64,000 bases of DNA from Diplosphaera chodatii. Its lineage: Eukaryota > Chlorophyta > Trebouxiophyceae > Prasiolales > Stichococcaceae. The stretch's first letter is position 1. Each line of letters opens with the position of its first letter. Below the pieces are notes generated by a model that saw only the letters and a program-made list of their open reading frames with translations, did no database searches and was not told the origin of the DNA. The DNA lies in contig JAALGY010000020.1 of NCBI GenBank assembly GCA_032358165.1, positions 868,001 through 932,000 of the forward strand, in the 5' to 3' direction. The position numbers and the translations under genes are program-made. This document shows positions 46,808 through 59,231 of the stretch, one piece after another.

Positions 46808-49800
46808 ATGTTGGCCAAGAGCCTGGCGAAGGGGAAGGGCGGGGGCGTGAAGGGCGGCCCCCCGCTGGAGCGCCAGGCATCTGCGCCACAGTCGATGCCG
46901 ACGGTGCGGGAGTCCGCCTCGCTGCGCACCGAGGACGAGAGCGTGTCGTCAGACGGCGGCCCTGCGCCGCTGCAGCCGCTGGACCGCCGCCGCGGCGACG
47001 TGGACGGCGACGCGAGGGCCGCCAGCAGCAGCGGCGACAGCGCGTATGACCCCGCCCACCGGCCGCTGGACAAGCCGAACGGCATGCCACCGATTGCGAC
47101 CTCGTCCAGCGGCTCCTCGGAGCTGCCGCCGCAGCAGGGCAACCAGCAGAGCAGCCAGTCCGGCAGCTGCAGCCCGCCCAAGCCGCCTGATGAGACAGAC
47201 GGCTTTGCAGGCGTCGCCGTCAGCAAGCCTCAGGTGAGGGGCGCTTGCAAGAATAAAACATATCACCATGCTGCTGGGCATCTGCCGTCGCAAAGCTGTA
47301 CCGCAGCCATCCGCATAGTGCGACATGGTATCTCCTCTGCTCTGCAGCCGATCCCGGGGTCGGGGTCGCCGCCTGCAGAGGCGCCGCCGCTCCCGCCACC
47401 CAGCCCGTTCAAGAATGAGGCGCATCACGCGGTCCACGCGGGGACTTCTGTGCCCTCCTCTGCCGAGACACCAAAGGTGCACGATGATGTCACTGATGTG
47501 AAGCAGTGTTGAGTTCAAGCGCTGCAGTACGCTAATGCTGGCTGCAACCCCTCTCTGTCTGTGAAATTGTTTGTGAAATCGCAGGTGCTAGCCTCGAGCA
47601 TCGACTCAGATGGCGTGCACACCTCGGCAGACAGCCTGCACGGCGTCTCAGCGGCTGTGAGGCGAGCCAAGCAGGTCAGATTGCACTTGGACATGATCTC
47701 GGAGCTATGCACATGATGTGGGCATGATCAACAGACTAATATAGAGCGTATTGATATTCGCCATCCTCCACTGCAGGAGCTGATGTTCTTTGCCAGTGTT
47801 GGCGACCTAAAGCGGTGTACCATCCTGGCGCGCACTGCAAAGCAGCTGTATGGCGCCGACATCACAGACTGCCAGGACTGGGATGCGCGGCGGCCCCTGT
47901 GAGCGCACATACTACCATGGTTGCATGTATCTGTGCTTGCAGACGCTTGCAGCACTGCAAGGACCAGCCGACTTTGAACTGCGTCAAGTTGTGCATCCTG
48001 CGTTGTGCACAACTGCAGGCATGCGGCGGCCGTGCACGGCTGCTACCAGGTGTGCAAGTGGCTGCTGAAGGTGGAGCGTGTCCCACCGTCGCCTGTCGAC
48101 AAGTTTGGACGCACACCCCTTGCGGTAGGGCATTGTTGAGACCTTGATTTCTGCTGTGCCGTTGTCCAACATCAACAATCGGCCTCTGGTTGCACTTGCT
48201 GTTTGCTACTAGATGATGCATGCATGCGAAACGTTGATACCACTCATCACTCGCATCGCACTGTCTGCAGGACGCTGTGCGGGGGGACCACATGGAGGTC
48301 ATTGCACTGCTGCAAAAGTATGGTGGCAAGGTGCGCCTGTTGCAAGCATTGTGTGGCTGTCCCGTCGGCACAGCATGCAAGGCCAACAAATGGTCCGATT
48401 TGCGGCAGTCAATGGCAACGTTGCTGTGTCATATCGTGGGCAGGTGCGGGACCCGGAGGGCCGTCTGGTGGAATACCAGATTTTCAATGTCAAATCCCTG
48501 GAGGAAGCCGTCATGCGCGAGTGGGAGGTGACCAACCTCGATGCATCGCCCCTTGATCTAAATGCCCAGTGTGCCTCCAGCAGCCCAAGCATCATGGATG
48601 TATGCCGATGCGATATGTGTGCCGCTGCAGATCGACCCCGCGGACATCCGCCTCGGGGAGAAGATTGGCGAGGGCGAGTTTGGCACCGTCTTCAAGGTTG
48701 GCACAGCCCCAATGCCGAGCTCAAAGCCCATTGCTTCACCGTGACTGACATGGTGGCCTATCCAATCCTGTGGCTTGGTGTATGCTGGGCTGCACAACAT
48801 CTGCGGGCGGTCTTCAGGACCTGCTGAGTGGCAGTGACAGCACACAGCGTGATGACTGCACAGGCTGAGTGGCACTCCAGCACAGTGGCAGTGAAGATGC
48901 TCAAGCGGTCGGACAGCATCGCGATGAACGACTTCCGCACAGAGCTGGACGTGCTGCAAAAGGTGTGTTGCTCATGCCTGGGACCTCGGTGTGCATCATG
49001 GTACATGCATTATATTCTCCGCTTGGAGAGCATTTGCCTTGCCAGGCAATGCTCTGCCCGAGGATGCAGTTGGGGTGCAACGTCTGTGTTGATGCATGTA
49101 GATGCACCACCCGAACCTGGTGCAGTTCCTGGGCGCGTGCACGCGCTCAAAGCCTTACATGCTGGTGCTGGAGTACCTGCCCGGCGGCAGGTGGGGCCAT
49201 GCAGCCCAGGTTACACCGCCAAGCAGTGGTCACGACAGGCTGCTTGCTCTGATATGCCGACAAACATGAGGTGCTTGATGTTGCTGCCCACAAGCAGAGC
49301 TGATGATTTGAACCCACCCTGCAGCTTGGCGGACCTGCTGAAGAACCCGGAGCTGCACCCCTCGCTGCGGCGCGCCATCGTCATGGCCCTGGACGCCGCC
49401 AAGGCCATGACCTACCTCCACGCCCACATGTGCGCCCGCGCCGGCGCCGGCTCCCGCCGGCCTGCATGAGCCCTGATGTCTACGAACCTCCGCACAGGGG
49501 TGTGTCGTGTGGCGGACGCCGGTCGTCTGGCTGTTTTCAAACACGACTACACCCACCTGCGCAGGCGGCAGATGGTGCTGCATCGGGACCTGAAGCCGGC
49601 CAACCTGCTGATCGGCGGCATCCACGCGGCGCCGGATAACACCTCCTACGTGGGCGCGCGCTACGGCATGGTCAAGGTCGCCGACTTCGGGCTCAGCCGC
49701 GTCACCACGCTGCTGAAGGCGGACCTGACGCCTGCCACGGTGGGCGTCTACCCCGTTGGGCTCAGGAGGTCCTTGCTCACTGCTGCTGCCATGCTCTGAA

Positions 49801-50969
49801 ACAGTCCGGTGCATAGCTCAACTGCTGTGTAGGAGGCTGCTGTCTAGGGCTGTGACATTAAGAGCCCAACACCTGCAGCTCCCCAAAGGGGTTGCTGAGT
49901 CGGCCCACTCGCTGCCCACAGAGCATAGCAAGCCGCATGGACAGCCGCAATGACTCGCGCACCTCGCACCTCCGGCAGGACTCTGTGAACGACACAGTGA
50001 ACTCCATGAACCTGCGGGCGCGCTCCAGCGACGAGCTGGATAAAGAGGCGAGTGTCGATGCAACTGCTGTCTGCTTCGACTGGTCACACTACACAGATGT
50101 GGTTTGTCAGTGTATAGGCCAACACATAGCAAGTAGCTTGCGACACTCTGCTCTCATTCTTGCAGGTCTATAACTACACGGGGGAGACGGGGACATATCG
50201 GTATATGGCACCGGAGGTGTACAGGCATGAGCCCTACAACGGCAAGGCCGATGTCTACAGGTGTGTCCTGTCGGCTGCGTACACAACTGCAACATCACCG
50301 GCTCAGGATTGACTGTGCATGCACACTGGTAGTTGGCGAGTGTACAGATGGCACATGTTGTGCGTTGCCGTCTGCAGCTTTGCAATGATCTGCTACGAGC
50401 TGTTCGAGGGCCGGAAGCCCTTCTCTGAGATGAATGCGACAGCAGCAGCGCGCGCAGCCAGCCTGTTTGATCGCCGCCCACCCTGGGGGAAGGTCAACAG
50501 GTGCAGACGCTTCGTCGGCTTCACCAGTATACATTGCGTATCCGAGCACTGTCTGATAGCACATGCTCCTGCGGACACCTGTCACCAGTCCGCTGGAATG
50601 CTAAGGTGCAGGAGCGCACATGTCAAATCTTGATGAGATGATCGGAATCAGCAGGTTGCGCACACGGAGTCTTGCCACATGTTGCAGGTTCCAGAAGGCG
50701 GTGCCAACGGCGCTGAAGGAGCTGGTCACGGAGTGCTGGAGCCCTGCCATGGATGACCGCCCTGACTTCGGCACCATCACCCGCCGCCTGGAGCACATCG
50801 CCAAAGCGCTGCCCGAGGTGCAGTGCCTGTTGTGGCTGCAGTGTCTGGCGCAGCAACCAAGTACTGGTAACAGAAGACCAATACCGTGCTGTGCGGGCTT
50901 CTGCAGGATCTGGACGAGAACAGCCTGGTTGGCGGCACCGGCTGCTGCGCGCCGTGTTGTGTGCAATGA
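46808..50969 (+). CDS. Ankyrin-repeat, Raf-like protein kinase with a C-terminal CaaX-like tail
   Basis: The first exons encode a Ser/Pro-rich, low-complexity N-terminus ([20 protein letters not shown] onward). Exons at about 47780-48340 give ankyrin-like units ([41 protein letters not shown]). The kinase domain follows: glycine loop [21 protein letters not shown] lysine in [30 protein letters not shown] in [19 protein letters not shown] in [31 protein letters not shown] and a final [20 protein letters not shown]. All catalytic residues are present. This architecture matches plant integrin-linked-kinase-like (Raf-related MAPKKK) proteins. A Ser/Arg-rich exon (about 49930-50050) is inserted between DFG and APE. 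The last exon ends [10 protein letters not shown], with CCVQ as a possible CaaX prenylation box; stop at 50967-50969. Confidence 0.88.
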
Positions 50970-52194
50970 GATGTGCTCTGAGGCGTTCTCAGCGGGGTGG
51001 GGTCTCTGTTGTGATGGTCGCAGCAGTCAGCACCGCAGCGGTCGGCACGAGCCCCTACACCTGCCGCACCTACCGTATACCTTGCACGAACTCTTCTCTC
51101 TTGCTGGTGTGACACCTTCAGGTTTCACACACTGCAGTTCCGACACTGCCGCAAGTTCTTGGGATTCCATGGTTTCTGGCATAGGGGGTGGCACTGGTGG
51201 TTTCGATTTCGCTGTGATCACTTGGTGTGTGATCACTGTTTGTCATCCTGGTTTTGCATCACACAAGTCAAAGCTCAGCTGACAGCAGGACCAAGATTCA
51301 CAGCCTATCATTCAAGTCCTGTGCACATGTCCAATCAACCGTGTGGGCATCACGTCCTTGCCTGGAGGTGCTCCTATCAGATTGCTCATCACGATGCAAT
51401 AGATCGTGCTTCTGCTGCTTGCACTCACAGCAATGCACCTCAACCCGGACAGCGCCAGCAGATTGTGACCATTCTGTCCTCTGTCAGAGGCTTCTGCCAG
51501 GCCGCGTGCACACCGCCACCTGTGCCGGGTCCCATGCTGTAGAGAGGCTCCGTCATCGCTCCTGGCTGCAGACCGCCCAGTGGCTGCAAGTCCGCCAGCT
51601 GGAGTGCCGCAGGCAGCTTGCTTGCTGCACTGCTGCTGCCGAATGGTGTGTGGCACTGCACGGCACCAGCAGTTGCCGGCTGACCGTGGCTGAACGGTGG
51701 CGAGAGCGTCTCGGATATGGACCCAGATAGGATGGTGTCACTGCCACAGCAGGCGGGCCAGCCGCCAGGCGCCTGGGCAGTGGGGAGGGGCCCTGATGCT
51801 GTTGGTTGCAAGGCGGCTGCAGCTGCGCTGCAGTTACAGCCTGCAGTCAGCAGTCGCGTCCAGAAGCCCTCACGCGAGGTCGGCACACTGTCAGGTACCA
51901 AGCACGCCGCTTGAGGCGGGTCAGCCCAGTGGCGGGCGCCGGTGTGCTTGGCTGGCAAGCTGCTGCCGGTGGTGGAGCTGCTTGCATCCGGTGCCGGCAG
52001 CGGTTTGGCTCCCCAGTCTCTGTCAGGCGACAGCCGCACGGCTGGCAGCAGCTTGCTGTGCAGTCTGGCCACGCTGCGCCTCCTGCAGCCACATGCGCCA
52101 ATGCAGTCTGTCGCCGACCTGTCAACCAATGCCTGAGTGCATGCGTCAACAGCATTATCGATGTTAATACCAGTGTGAATCATTGATGCACCGT
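50970..52194. other. Spacer or possible 3' exons of the polyglutamine gene
   Basis: A minus-strand open frame continues to 51440 and contains low-complexity but protein-like text near its end (SGSISETLSPPFSHG; ALQLADLQPLGGLQPGAM). It could be extra exons of the polyglutamine gene, reached by splicing from about 52200 to 52136. I cannot join the two in a clearly correct phase. Otherwise it holds the kinase 3' UTR. Confidence 0.3.
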
Positions 52195-52747
52195 TCACCG
52201 TGGGCGTCGCTTGCCGGGTGTCAGCTTGCCCGTCTCGCTTGCTGCGGGTCTGCCAGGCTGCAGCAGGGAGGCGCTCGAGCGCTGCAGCGCCGCAGTGCAT
52301 GTCTCCTGCAGCAGCTGGTTGCCGAGCTGCAGGTATGAGGTGGCAAAGGTGTCTGTGCTGGAGTAACTCGGCAGCGCTGCCTGCTGCGAGCTCTCCTGAT
52401 TGCTGCGACGGGCGCTTGTGGTGCATGCCTTGCTGCGGGCGTGTGCTGTGAGCGTAGGTGGCATGGGCCTGGGGCTGTCGGCTGGCTTGGGCAACGAGGG
52501 CTGCGGACTGCCAGACTCGGCGGGTTGTAGTGTCAGGGACGCCTGTGGTGCAGGTGTGGCGCTGGGGGGCATTGCCGGCGGTGGGAGCAGGGGCGGCTGT
52601 GGTGGGTGCTGCACCTCCCATACCGACAGCCGATTGGTGTATGGCGCGGGGCGCACGCCCAAGCGACAGCCCGGCTGCAGCCGCAACATATTGGCAAGCA
52701 CTTGCCAGCCGCCGGCGGCCTCGAGGGTGGTGCCGCATCTGGCATCT

Positions 52748-52796
<49 letters not shown>

Positions 52797-53430
52797 GCAT
52801 GTTCAGAGCAGGGTGAGAATCCCCAGCTGCCTGAGGGCGGTTGACAGCCGTGTACACAAAGTCGGGACTGCAGTGAGCATGGGACCTGAGCCGCACGGGA
52901 AACTCTGTGCCGCCGCATGCCACGAAGGTGCAGCTGTGGATGCTGCGCTGGCCAAATAGCAGCATCGCCTGCGGACAGAACGCACATCACTCTGGTGCTC
53001 ATATGAAGCCAGCTTCAATGTACAGCACAGGGGCCCGTGTTGTGTTTATGCTCCTCAGTCGTCCCGGGGCATCCCACCTGCCGTGCAGGGATGCGGAGGG
53101 GGCCGTCGCCAACGATGAGCCAAACCAGGTTCACTGGCGGTACCTGCAAGGAAATGCAAGGAGCGTCACAGCGTACCATGTGCATCACCATGCGCAAGCA
53201 AGACAGCAGCAAAGGTGCCGCTGCATGTGGTGTTGTTCTTCATGGGGCTGCTTGGAGCCAAACCTCCTGACCTGCAGATTATGGGGCAGCTTCACTGCGG
53301 TCTGCTTCCGGGCCTCCACACCCTGAACGCTGCATTTGCGCCTGATGGTGCGCATCTGGGAGGGCGGCACCCACAAGGCCCCTTTCCGCTTCTGCGGCTC
53401 GGCTCGCCCACTGCGCAGCGTGAGCGGCAT
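52195..53430 (-). CDS. Polyglutamine-containing protein, possible B3-like regulator
   Basis: Exon 1 starts MPLTLRSGRAEPQKRKGALW and ends AVKLPHNLQ at a GTCAGG donor; exon 2 gives VPPVNLVWLIVGDGPLRIPA. Both introns keep phase 0. Exon 3 encodes FPVRLRSHAHCSPDFVYTAV, then a run of about 15 Gln, then EAAGGWQVLANMLRLQPGCR and YTNRLSVWEVQHP, followed by a Pro/Ser/Gln-rich tail ending GKRRPR (stop at 52195). The 'GGWxxLaxxxxLxxGcxlg' segment faintly recalls the end of plant B3 DNA-binding domains, and polyglutamine with a basic tail fits a nuclear regulator, but this is a weak inference. Exons may continue to about 51440. Confidence 0.45.
52749..52796. repeat. CTG/CAG trinucleotide microsatellite encoding polyglutamine
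   Basis: About 15 uninterrupted CTG units on the plus strand read as CAG (Gln) in the minus-strand gene. In the overlapping minus-strand frame the same run reads as polyalanine. Pure repeats of this kind are length-variable. Confidence 0.9.
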
Positions 53431-54336
53431 GGCTGTTGCGTATGCCTGTCTGCATAGGCACCTGCTGGGTAGCAGGCCAATGTGCATCAGCTGTAGGGTC
53501 AGGGCGAGTCCAAGTGCAAGCTATTAATGCACTTACCCTCTGAACATGCTCATATATGGGTGCCCTCAAGACATGTGTCCGTGCACCGAATGGCTTGATG
53601 ATGATATTGAACTACTGTCGTCACATCAGAAGCAGGAGCTGCTTGGATTGCACCTCGTTCAACAGCCTTGGGTGCACCTTGCCGATTCACTGCCCTTTAT
53701 GGTCCGGCGGTGGTGGGACACCTTTCGTACAGGTACAGTCAAGCCTCAGCCGTTCAACTACTGTGTTAGATGAGAGCTGTGGTCGTCACTGCGATGCACC
53801 TCGATCGTCGATGAAATTAAGCTCGACCAAGAGGCAACAGTGCTTCTGCAATATAGGCCATACTTCGATACTGAAATTCTCGGAGGAGGCCCCAGCGATC
53901 CAGGGTGGGGGTGCCTCAGCTTAGAAAACTCTGCCAGCGACTGAACTTGCGTGGGATTGACACTTTGACAGTGTCCACCTGAAGACTTTACAGACGCCGA
54001 CGAAAGCAAGGAAAGCAGACGAGTTCCCTGAAGTCTAGCCCCAACGTGACAAGCTGATGCCAAATTTCAGTACAAACTCATGTCGGTCGGGCGTCCAAGA
54101 CCCTGCCCTAACTAACAGCCCCATGTTACCCTGACATGATAGTGCCGACTGGGTGTCTCGCGTGCGCACACAGTCACAACCCATTGCACATGGTTTGCAA
54201 TACACATTTGCAGTCAACGAAAGAACCCCTGTCCTGCAACCCGACAGGTTCTGCAGCAGGCTGCTGGTGCACCCCACTCATATTGCCGCTGTGGAGCAGT
54301 GCCAGCCAGCTGACCTGCAGCCGCAGGCTGTGCCGC
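53431..54336. other. Spacer upstream of the polyglutamine gene and downstream of DUR3
   Basis: No supported gene is seen. Both flanking genes are on the minus strand, so this holds the promoter of one and the 3' UTR of the other. Confidence 0.45.
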
Positions 54337-57300
54337 TTACACCTTGTTGGGCATGGCCGCTGTCTCCGCTGCGACCCGCTTCCGCTCTGCGACCTCGTCC
54401 TCGACGAGGTATGGGTTCCTGTAGATGCGCGACACGATCGATAAGTCGAGAGGCTGTGTGCACAATCAAGCTGCTGGAATGCGTGCCTGCCAGAACACTA
54501 TGCATTTGGGATGTCTTCCTTCCATTGCGAGCGCACCCATGCTTTGACGGGTGGTCTGCCTTGTCGCCAAAGAAGTCGCCGGCGTGCTTTGACAGGTCGT
54601 CTGATGCTGGGACATGGCCGGTGAACATGTTCTTCATCGTCTTCACCAGCTGGCCCCGCGCCTCCCAGGGTGGCTGCAGCACCACACATACTGTACAGGT
54701 CATGCGCAGTTCACACCACACGAAACAGCAGTGACATAAGCAGCTGACTGCCCACAAATTGATGCAGCAGCCGACACACAGCGGTGCAGCCAGATACATA
54801 GCGTACCAGCACTGTTGCGATGACCGTGGCAATGAAGCCCCACGTCATGCTGATGATCACCCAGAACGTGAAGTAGCCCTGCAGGTACCCAGAGGAAGGA
54901 AACGGTGAAGAGTGTGCTACACCCTTCTGTGTTATGCAGCAGGCCTATGCAGGCAGTTCAAGAATGCGTTTGGTACTGTGCAGGGGGAGGCAGCAGGTGC
55001 GTCAGCGTTCAATCATGTGGAGAGGAAAGGCACACCTTCGAGAAGACCTTTGCAGGCAGCGCCAGGCACGGCCACAGGATGAACAGCACGAGCGACAGGA
55101 TGCCGCCCCAGATCAGGATCCACTTGAAGGCGTGGTCCATCGCGGCCTTCGAGTCCTTGCCCTCCTCTGTGATGCCTGCATCGTGGGAGGAGCAGCGTGT
55201 GACCGACGCTGCACGAGGGTCACCAACCAGTGCGCAGGCCTGGCAGAGCTAGCAGTGCGCCTGCCAAGGTGCAGCATGGTGAAAGCCGCCAGGCTTCCGC
55301 CGACGCATCGAGAAGGTACGTCGGTACTTGCAATGCCACACATAGGCTAGGCACACGTCGCACCAGTCCACTCGTCCTCGACCATCTTCAGGTTGCGTGT
55401 TGCCTCCCAGTCGAAGTTGTCGGGCTTGATGAGCGACACTACGATGCAGATGAAGGCGGAAATGAGGATGGACGCCAGGTTGCCGGCCAGCATGGGGTAG
55501 TCCTTGCCGGTGGTGTCCAGGTCAATCGAGGCGTACCCCACCTAACACACATCGACCGAGCACAGTGGTGAGCATGCCGCTCGATCTTCCAGTCGTAACT
55601 GGGGCAAAGACTGCAGCACACAACAACGTCAGGGTGGGAAGGGCGCATCAGCATGCACAGTGTTCAACAGCAGCGCGCACCTTGGTCCAGGTCAGCCAGA
55701 AGATCAGCCCAGCCCATTGGCCGACCAGCGCGCCGCCGATGGCACCCCATTTGGTGCACTGCAGCCGGCAGCAAGGCTGCTGAGCACCCGAAGTCCAAAC
55801 AAAAGCGGAGCTGCGCATGAAATGAGGGCGCACACACAACCGTACCCTGCAATATTGCACAGTAATAGCCTACCTTGGACCACAAGAGGCACGCCGCAAT
55901 GGGGAACACGGCAGAGCCGATGAGCACACCCATCACCAGGTACACCTGCACAGGGGTGACACCATTCGTGTTGCTGGGGTTGGCACTGGGCATTGACGGC
56001 AAGGCGGCAGGAAGGCGATGATGAAAGGCTTAGACACACAGCAGGAATTCTGCAGGCACAGACACAACAGCAGAGCACAACTGACGCACCCAGCCGAGCG
56101 ACACGCCAGCAACATTGAGCAGCACCGCCAAGATGCCCATGAGGCAGCCGAACGCGCACACAGAGATACGGGACACCAGGATGGTCTCCTTAGGGCTGGA
56201 GTCGGGCTTGATGTATGTCCTGCACAGGTAGAAAGCAGCAAGTCACTACCGATCAAAGACTTGTGGTGCTGCAGTCCACGATGCACATGTGATATGCACT
56301 GGCTGTGCACGTCGGTGAGCAACGAGGAACGTGGGGCGCCCTCACCTGTAGATGTCGTATGTGAACAGCGAAGACACCGCGATCAGCTCAGCAGAGCCTG
56401 CACTCGCACACGACAGAGGTTGCAGCAAGTGTCACACCGACAGCGGTTGCCAACCTGCCGGGTGCGTGTGACAGCGGCTCTTGGAGCATGCACGGCGAAC
56501 TCACCAGAGCTGGTGACAGCCATGAAGAGCATCAGCACAATCAGGATTGCGCCGCCTTTGCCCAGCAGGTATGTGGCAGCTGCTGGCGGCACGAGTCCCT
56601 GGTTGGCCTGCAGGGGATGGCAGTTCCTGCCATCAGCACCGCACGTGACCCCACAGCCACAATCACACGCGTGTACAGTGCCCAAGGGCCAGTGCAGGCA
56701 TGCCATGCGTGGCGGAGCGTCAGCACCTCGTCAAGGGTCAGCGGCAGGTCCAGAGCGCGCGAGGCCAGGCCCAGGCAGGTGGCCAGCGTGAAGGGGATGC
56801 AGAACCACAGGATGCCACCTGAGGCAGCAGCACGCCAACAGCTTTGACGAGGCTGAAGTGCCAAAGAAGCGCAGGTTTATCAGGCTGACATGTAGCAGAC
56901 CGTGGCAGCAGACACGGCTGGAGAGCATGTGCTGTGTGCGCACCCAGGATGTAGCCCTTGTGAGACGAGGAGGGGCGCGCTGCAATGGCGGACTGCCAGT
57001 ACGCCTGGTCCACGAACACGGTGCCGAAGTTGCCCACCAGGTTGATGATTCCAAACACCAGCCCACCCTGCGGTCAACGCCCACTCGTCAGAGAGCCAGC
57101 TACGAGTGTTCATGCTCAGAGTATACAGCCTCGGAGAAGATAGGTTGACAGGGTTTGAGCATGAGCGCTGCATTCCAGGGCAGACGAGTCTCGGTGGTGC
57201 AGTAGCACCACCAATGCACAGGCCGGCTTGTGTGCTTGCCCACCTTGGACAGCATGGTCAGGTATTCGCCGTCCAGGTTGCCCTCTACGGGGGTCACCTT

Positions 57301-59231
57301 GGCCAGGGCATTGAGGTTGTCCCACACCTGCAGATTCAGACAACCACTTGCACCATGAGTATAGCACAGCAACGGTAGCCTTGCAGGGGGCAAGTCATCC
57401 TCATACCGTTTTGTGTGTCGTGAGGATCCCCAAATGAGTGGTTGGCCTGGCAGTGGGCTGACGCACCTTGGATGGGGAGCCGAGGTCTGGGGAGGTGGCA
57501 TACACCATGACCGAGAAGATGCACAGCACCACGTAGATGTACACGGTGTGGAGGTACGAGGACAGGAACGTCGCCTTCAGCCCGCCAATGGCAGTATCTG
57601 CAAACCATCAATTGACTCCTATCATTCGTGCTGGCATGAACAACGTGTTATCACATGAGTTTGTGGCGCCAAACAAAAGTCAACAGTGCCGCAGCGAGTC
57701 ACACTGGGTTTAGAGTGCACTGCAATGACAGAGGGAGGGCAGCAACTCACACATAATGATGCCAATAGGGATCAGGAAGGCTGCCGCGTAAATGTTCATG
57801 CCAGTCAGGGCATTGATGACTGCGGAGCCGCCAAGAAGCAGCATGCCTGTAACAGAGGGATGCAGCAGCCTTCACCCTTCTCCCAGCAACAACACAATGT
57901 GCATTGTTCAACGACGAGGCAACAGGAAAAGCCCAGGTGTTGACCCATAGCAGTAGCCTCAAGCGCAACAGCTCAGCCAAGCACCTGTCACAATGATATT
58001 GGTCAGGAAGCAGAAGAACAGGAAGACGATGTGTGCCGCGGTGCCCCAGCGAGCACGCACAATCCTGAGATTGACACAGAGGAATGAGACACGGAGTAAA
58101 CTCCTGGGTGCAGGTAGGGAGCTGCATGCCAGGTTGCAAGCTTGGGGATTGTTCGTGGCTGCCAGGGCAAAGGCAGGACCCCGAAGTCCTTGAGTGTGGC
58201 TTGTTTGATGGAAGGTGAGTGACGCACTCTAGGATGGTGTGGGCCTTGGGCGCCTTCCGCTTCACCTCCACCGCCAGGATGCCGAACAGGATGATCTGGA
58301 CAGTGGCACCCGATGCATACCTACAGGGTAGGAGCCGTGTGACCATGTCAAGCTGACAGCGTGTTTGCAGGACCTGTTTCGACAACAATCCCGCTGACGG
58401 TTCAGTATAGACGGTGCACAACATATACACAGCCGGAGCACGGTTTTAGATGATGCACACGATGCCTGTATCGCCGCTCATTAAAGGGGCAAGGCCGCAC
58501 CAGAAAGGGCCTGAGACGCCATACTTCCAGGCGACATTCGAAGACTGCAGCAAGGTAGCGGCCCAGGTCCAGTGCGACACAATGTCAACGGCGATGAGAC
58601 CGGTCTTGATGGTGCGGCCAGCACAGTTGAACTGCTCGCTGGATGTGCGGGTGCCACCAAACCTGCAGTCACATCAACATGTCTTCAATGCACACAGCCT
58701 GCCTCAGCACGCGTGCGCGACAATTCCAAACACGTGAAGCGGGCAGCATTGGATGTGTAGCAGACCAGCAGCAGGCACTCTGCTATCACAGCGTAAGCCA
58801 CCCACTGTGGCATTGACAGGGCCGACCCCAATATACAAGTTGCAGCAAACCATGATGACGGAGACACTCGCACCTGTAGTCGATCCACACGATGAGGGAA
58901 GTGAAGAAGGAGAAGAACAGGCCGAAGCCCACCACGATGCCATAGCCGATGCCCTGCAGCGCAGCATGGAGTCACCAACTGGTGACAAGGTGCACGATGG
59001 CAATCTACAAAGCCTGTACGCACAGGGGTGCCTGGACAACAGTCTCTCTTGCAGCTGTGTTGATGCTTGCTGCAATGCGCTTACACGCTGTGCACAGCAG
59101 TACCGCAATACACTACATCATGAAGTTTGAATCACAGTGTGACTGCACCTGGCTCATCACCGGGTTACCACCAAAAAAGGACGTGTCATTGTCGAACTGT
59201 GTCAGCCCGAAGGCATTCACGCCTGCATAGC
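54337..59231 (-). CDS. DUR3: High-affinity urea/proton symporter
   Basis: This is a sodium:solute-symporter-family urea transporter of the plasma membrane, DUR3 type. At least fifteen short exons in order encode [219 protein letters not shown] and [19 protein letters not shown]. These blocks are characteristic of plant and fungal DUR3. The cytoplasmic C-terminus ends [16 protein letters not shown] with TAA at 54337-54339. A short first exon upstream of 59231 is missing, so the true start lies between there and about 60 kb. It points away from the urea carboxylase gene. Confidence 0.93.

Noticed and set aside
51440..53002. 520-codon minus-strand frame with a polyalanine run
   Set aside because: The overlapping frame with polyglutamine gives better protein text and phase-consistent upstream exons. 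Only the part below 52195 might be real extra exons.
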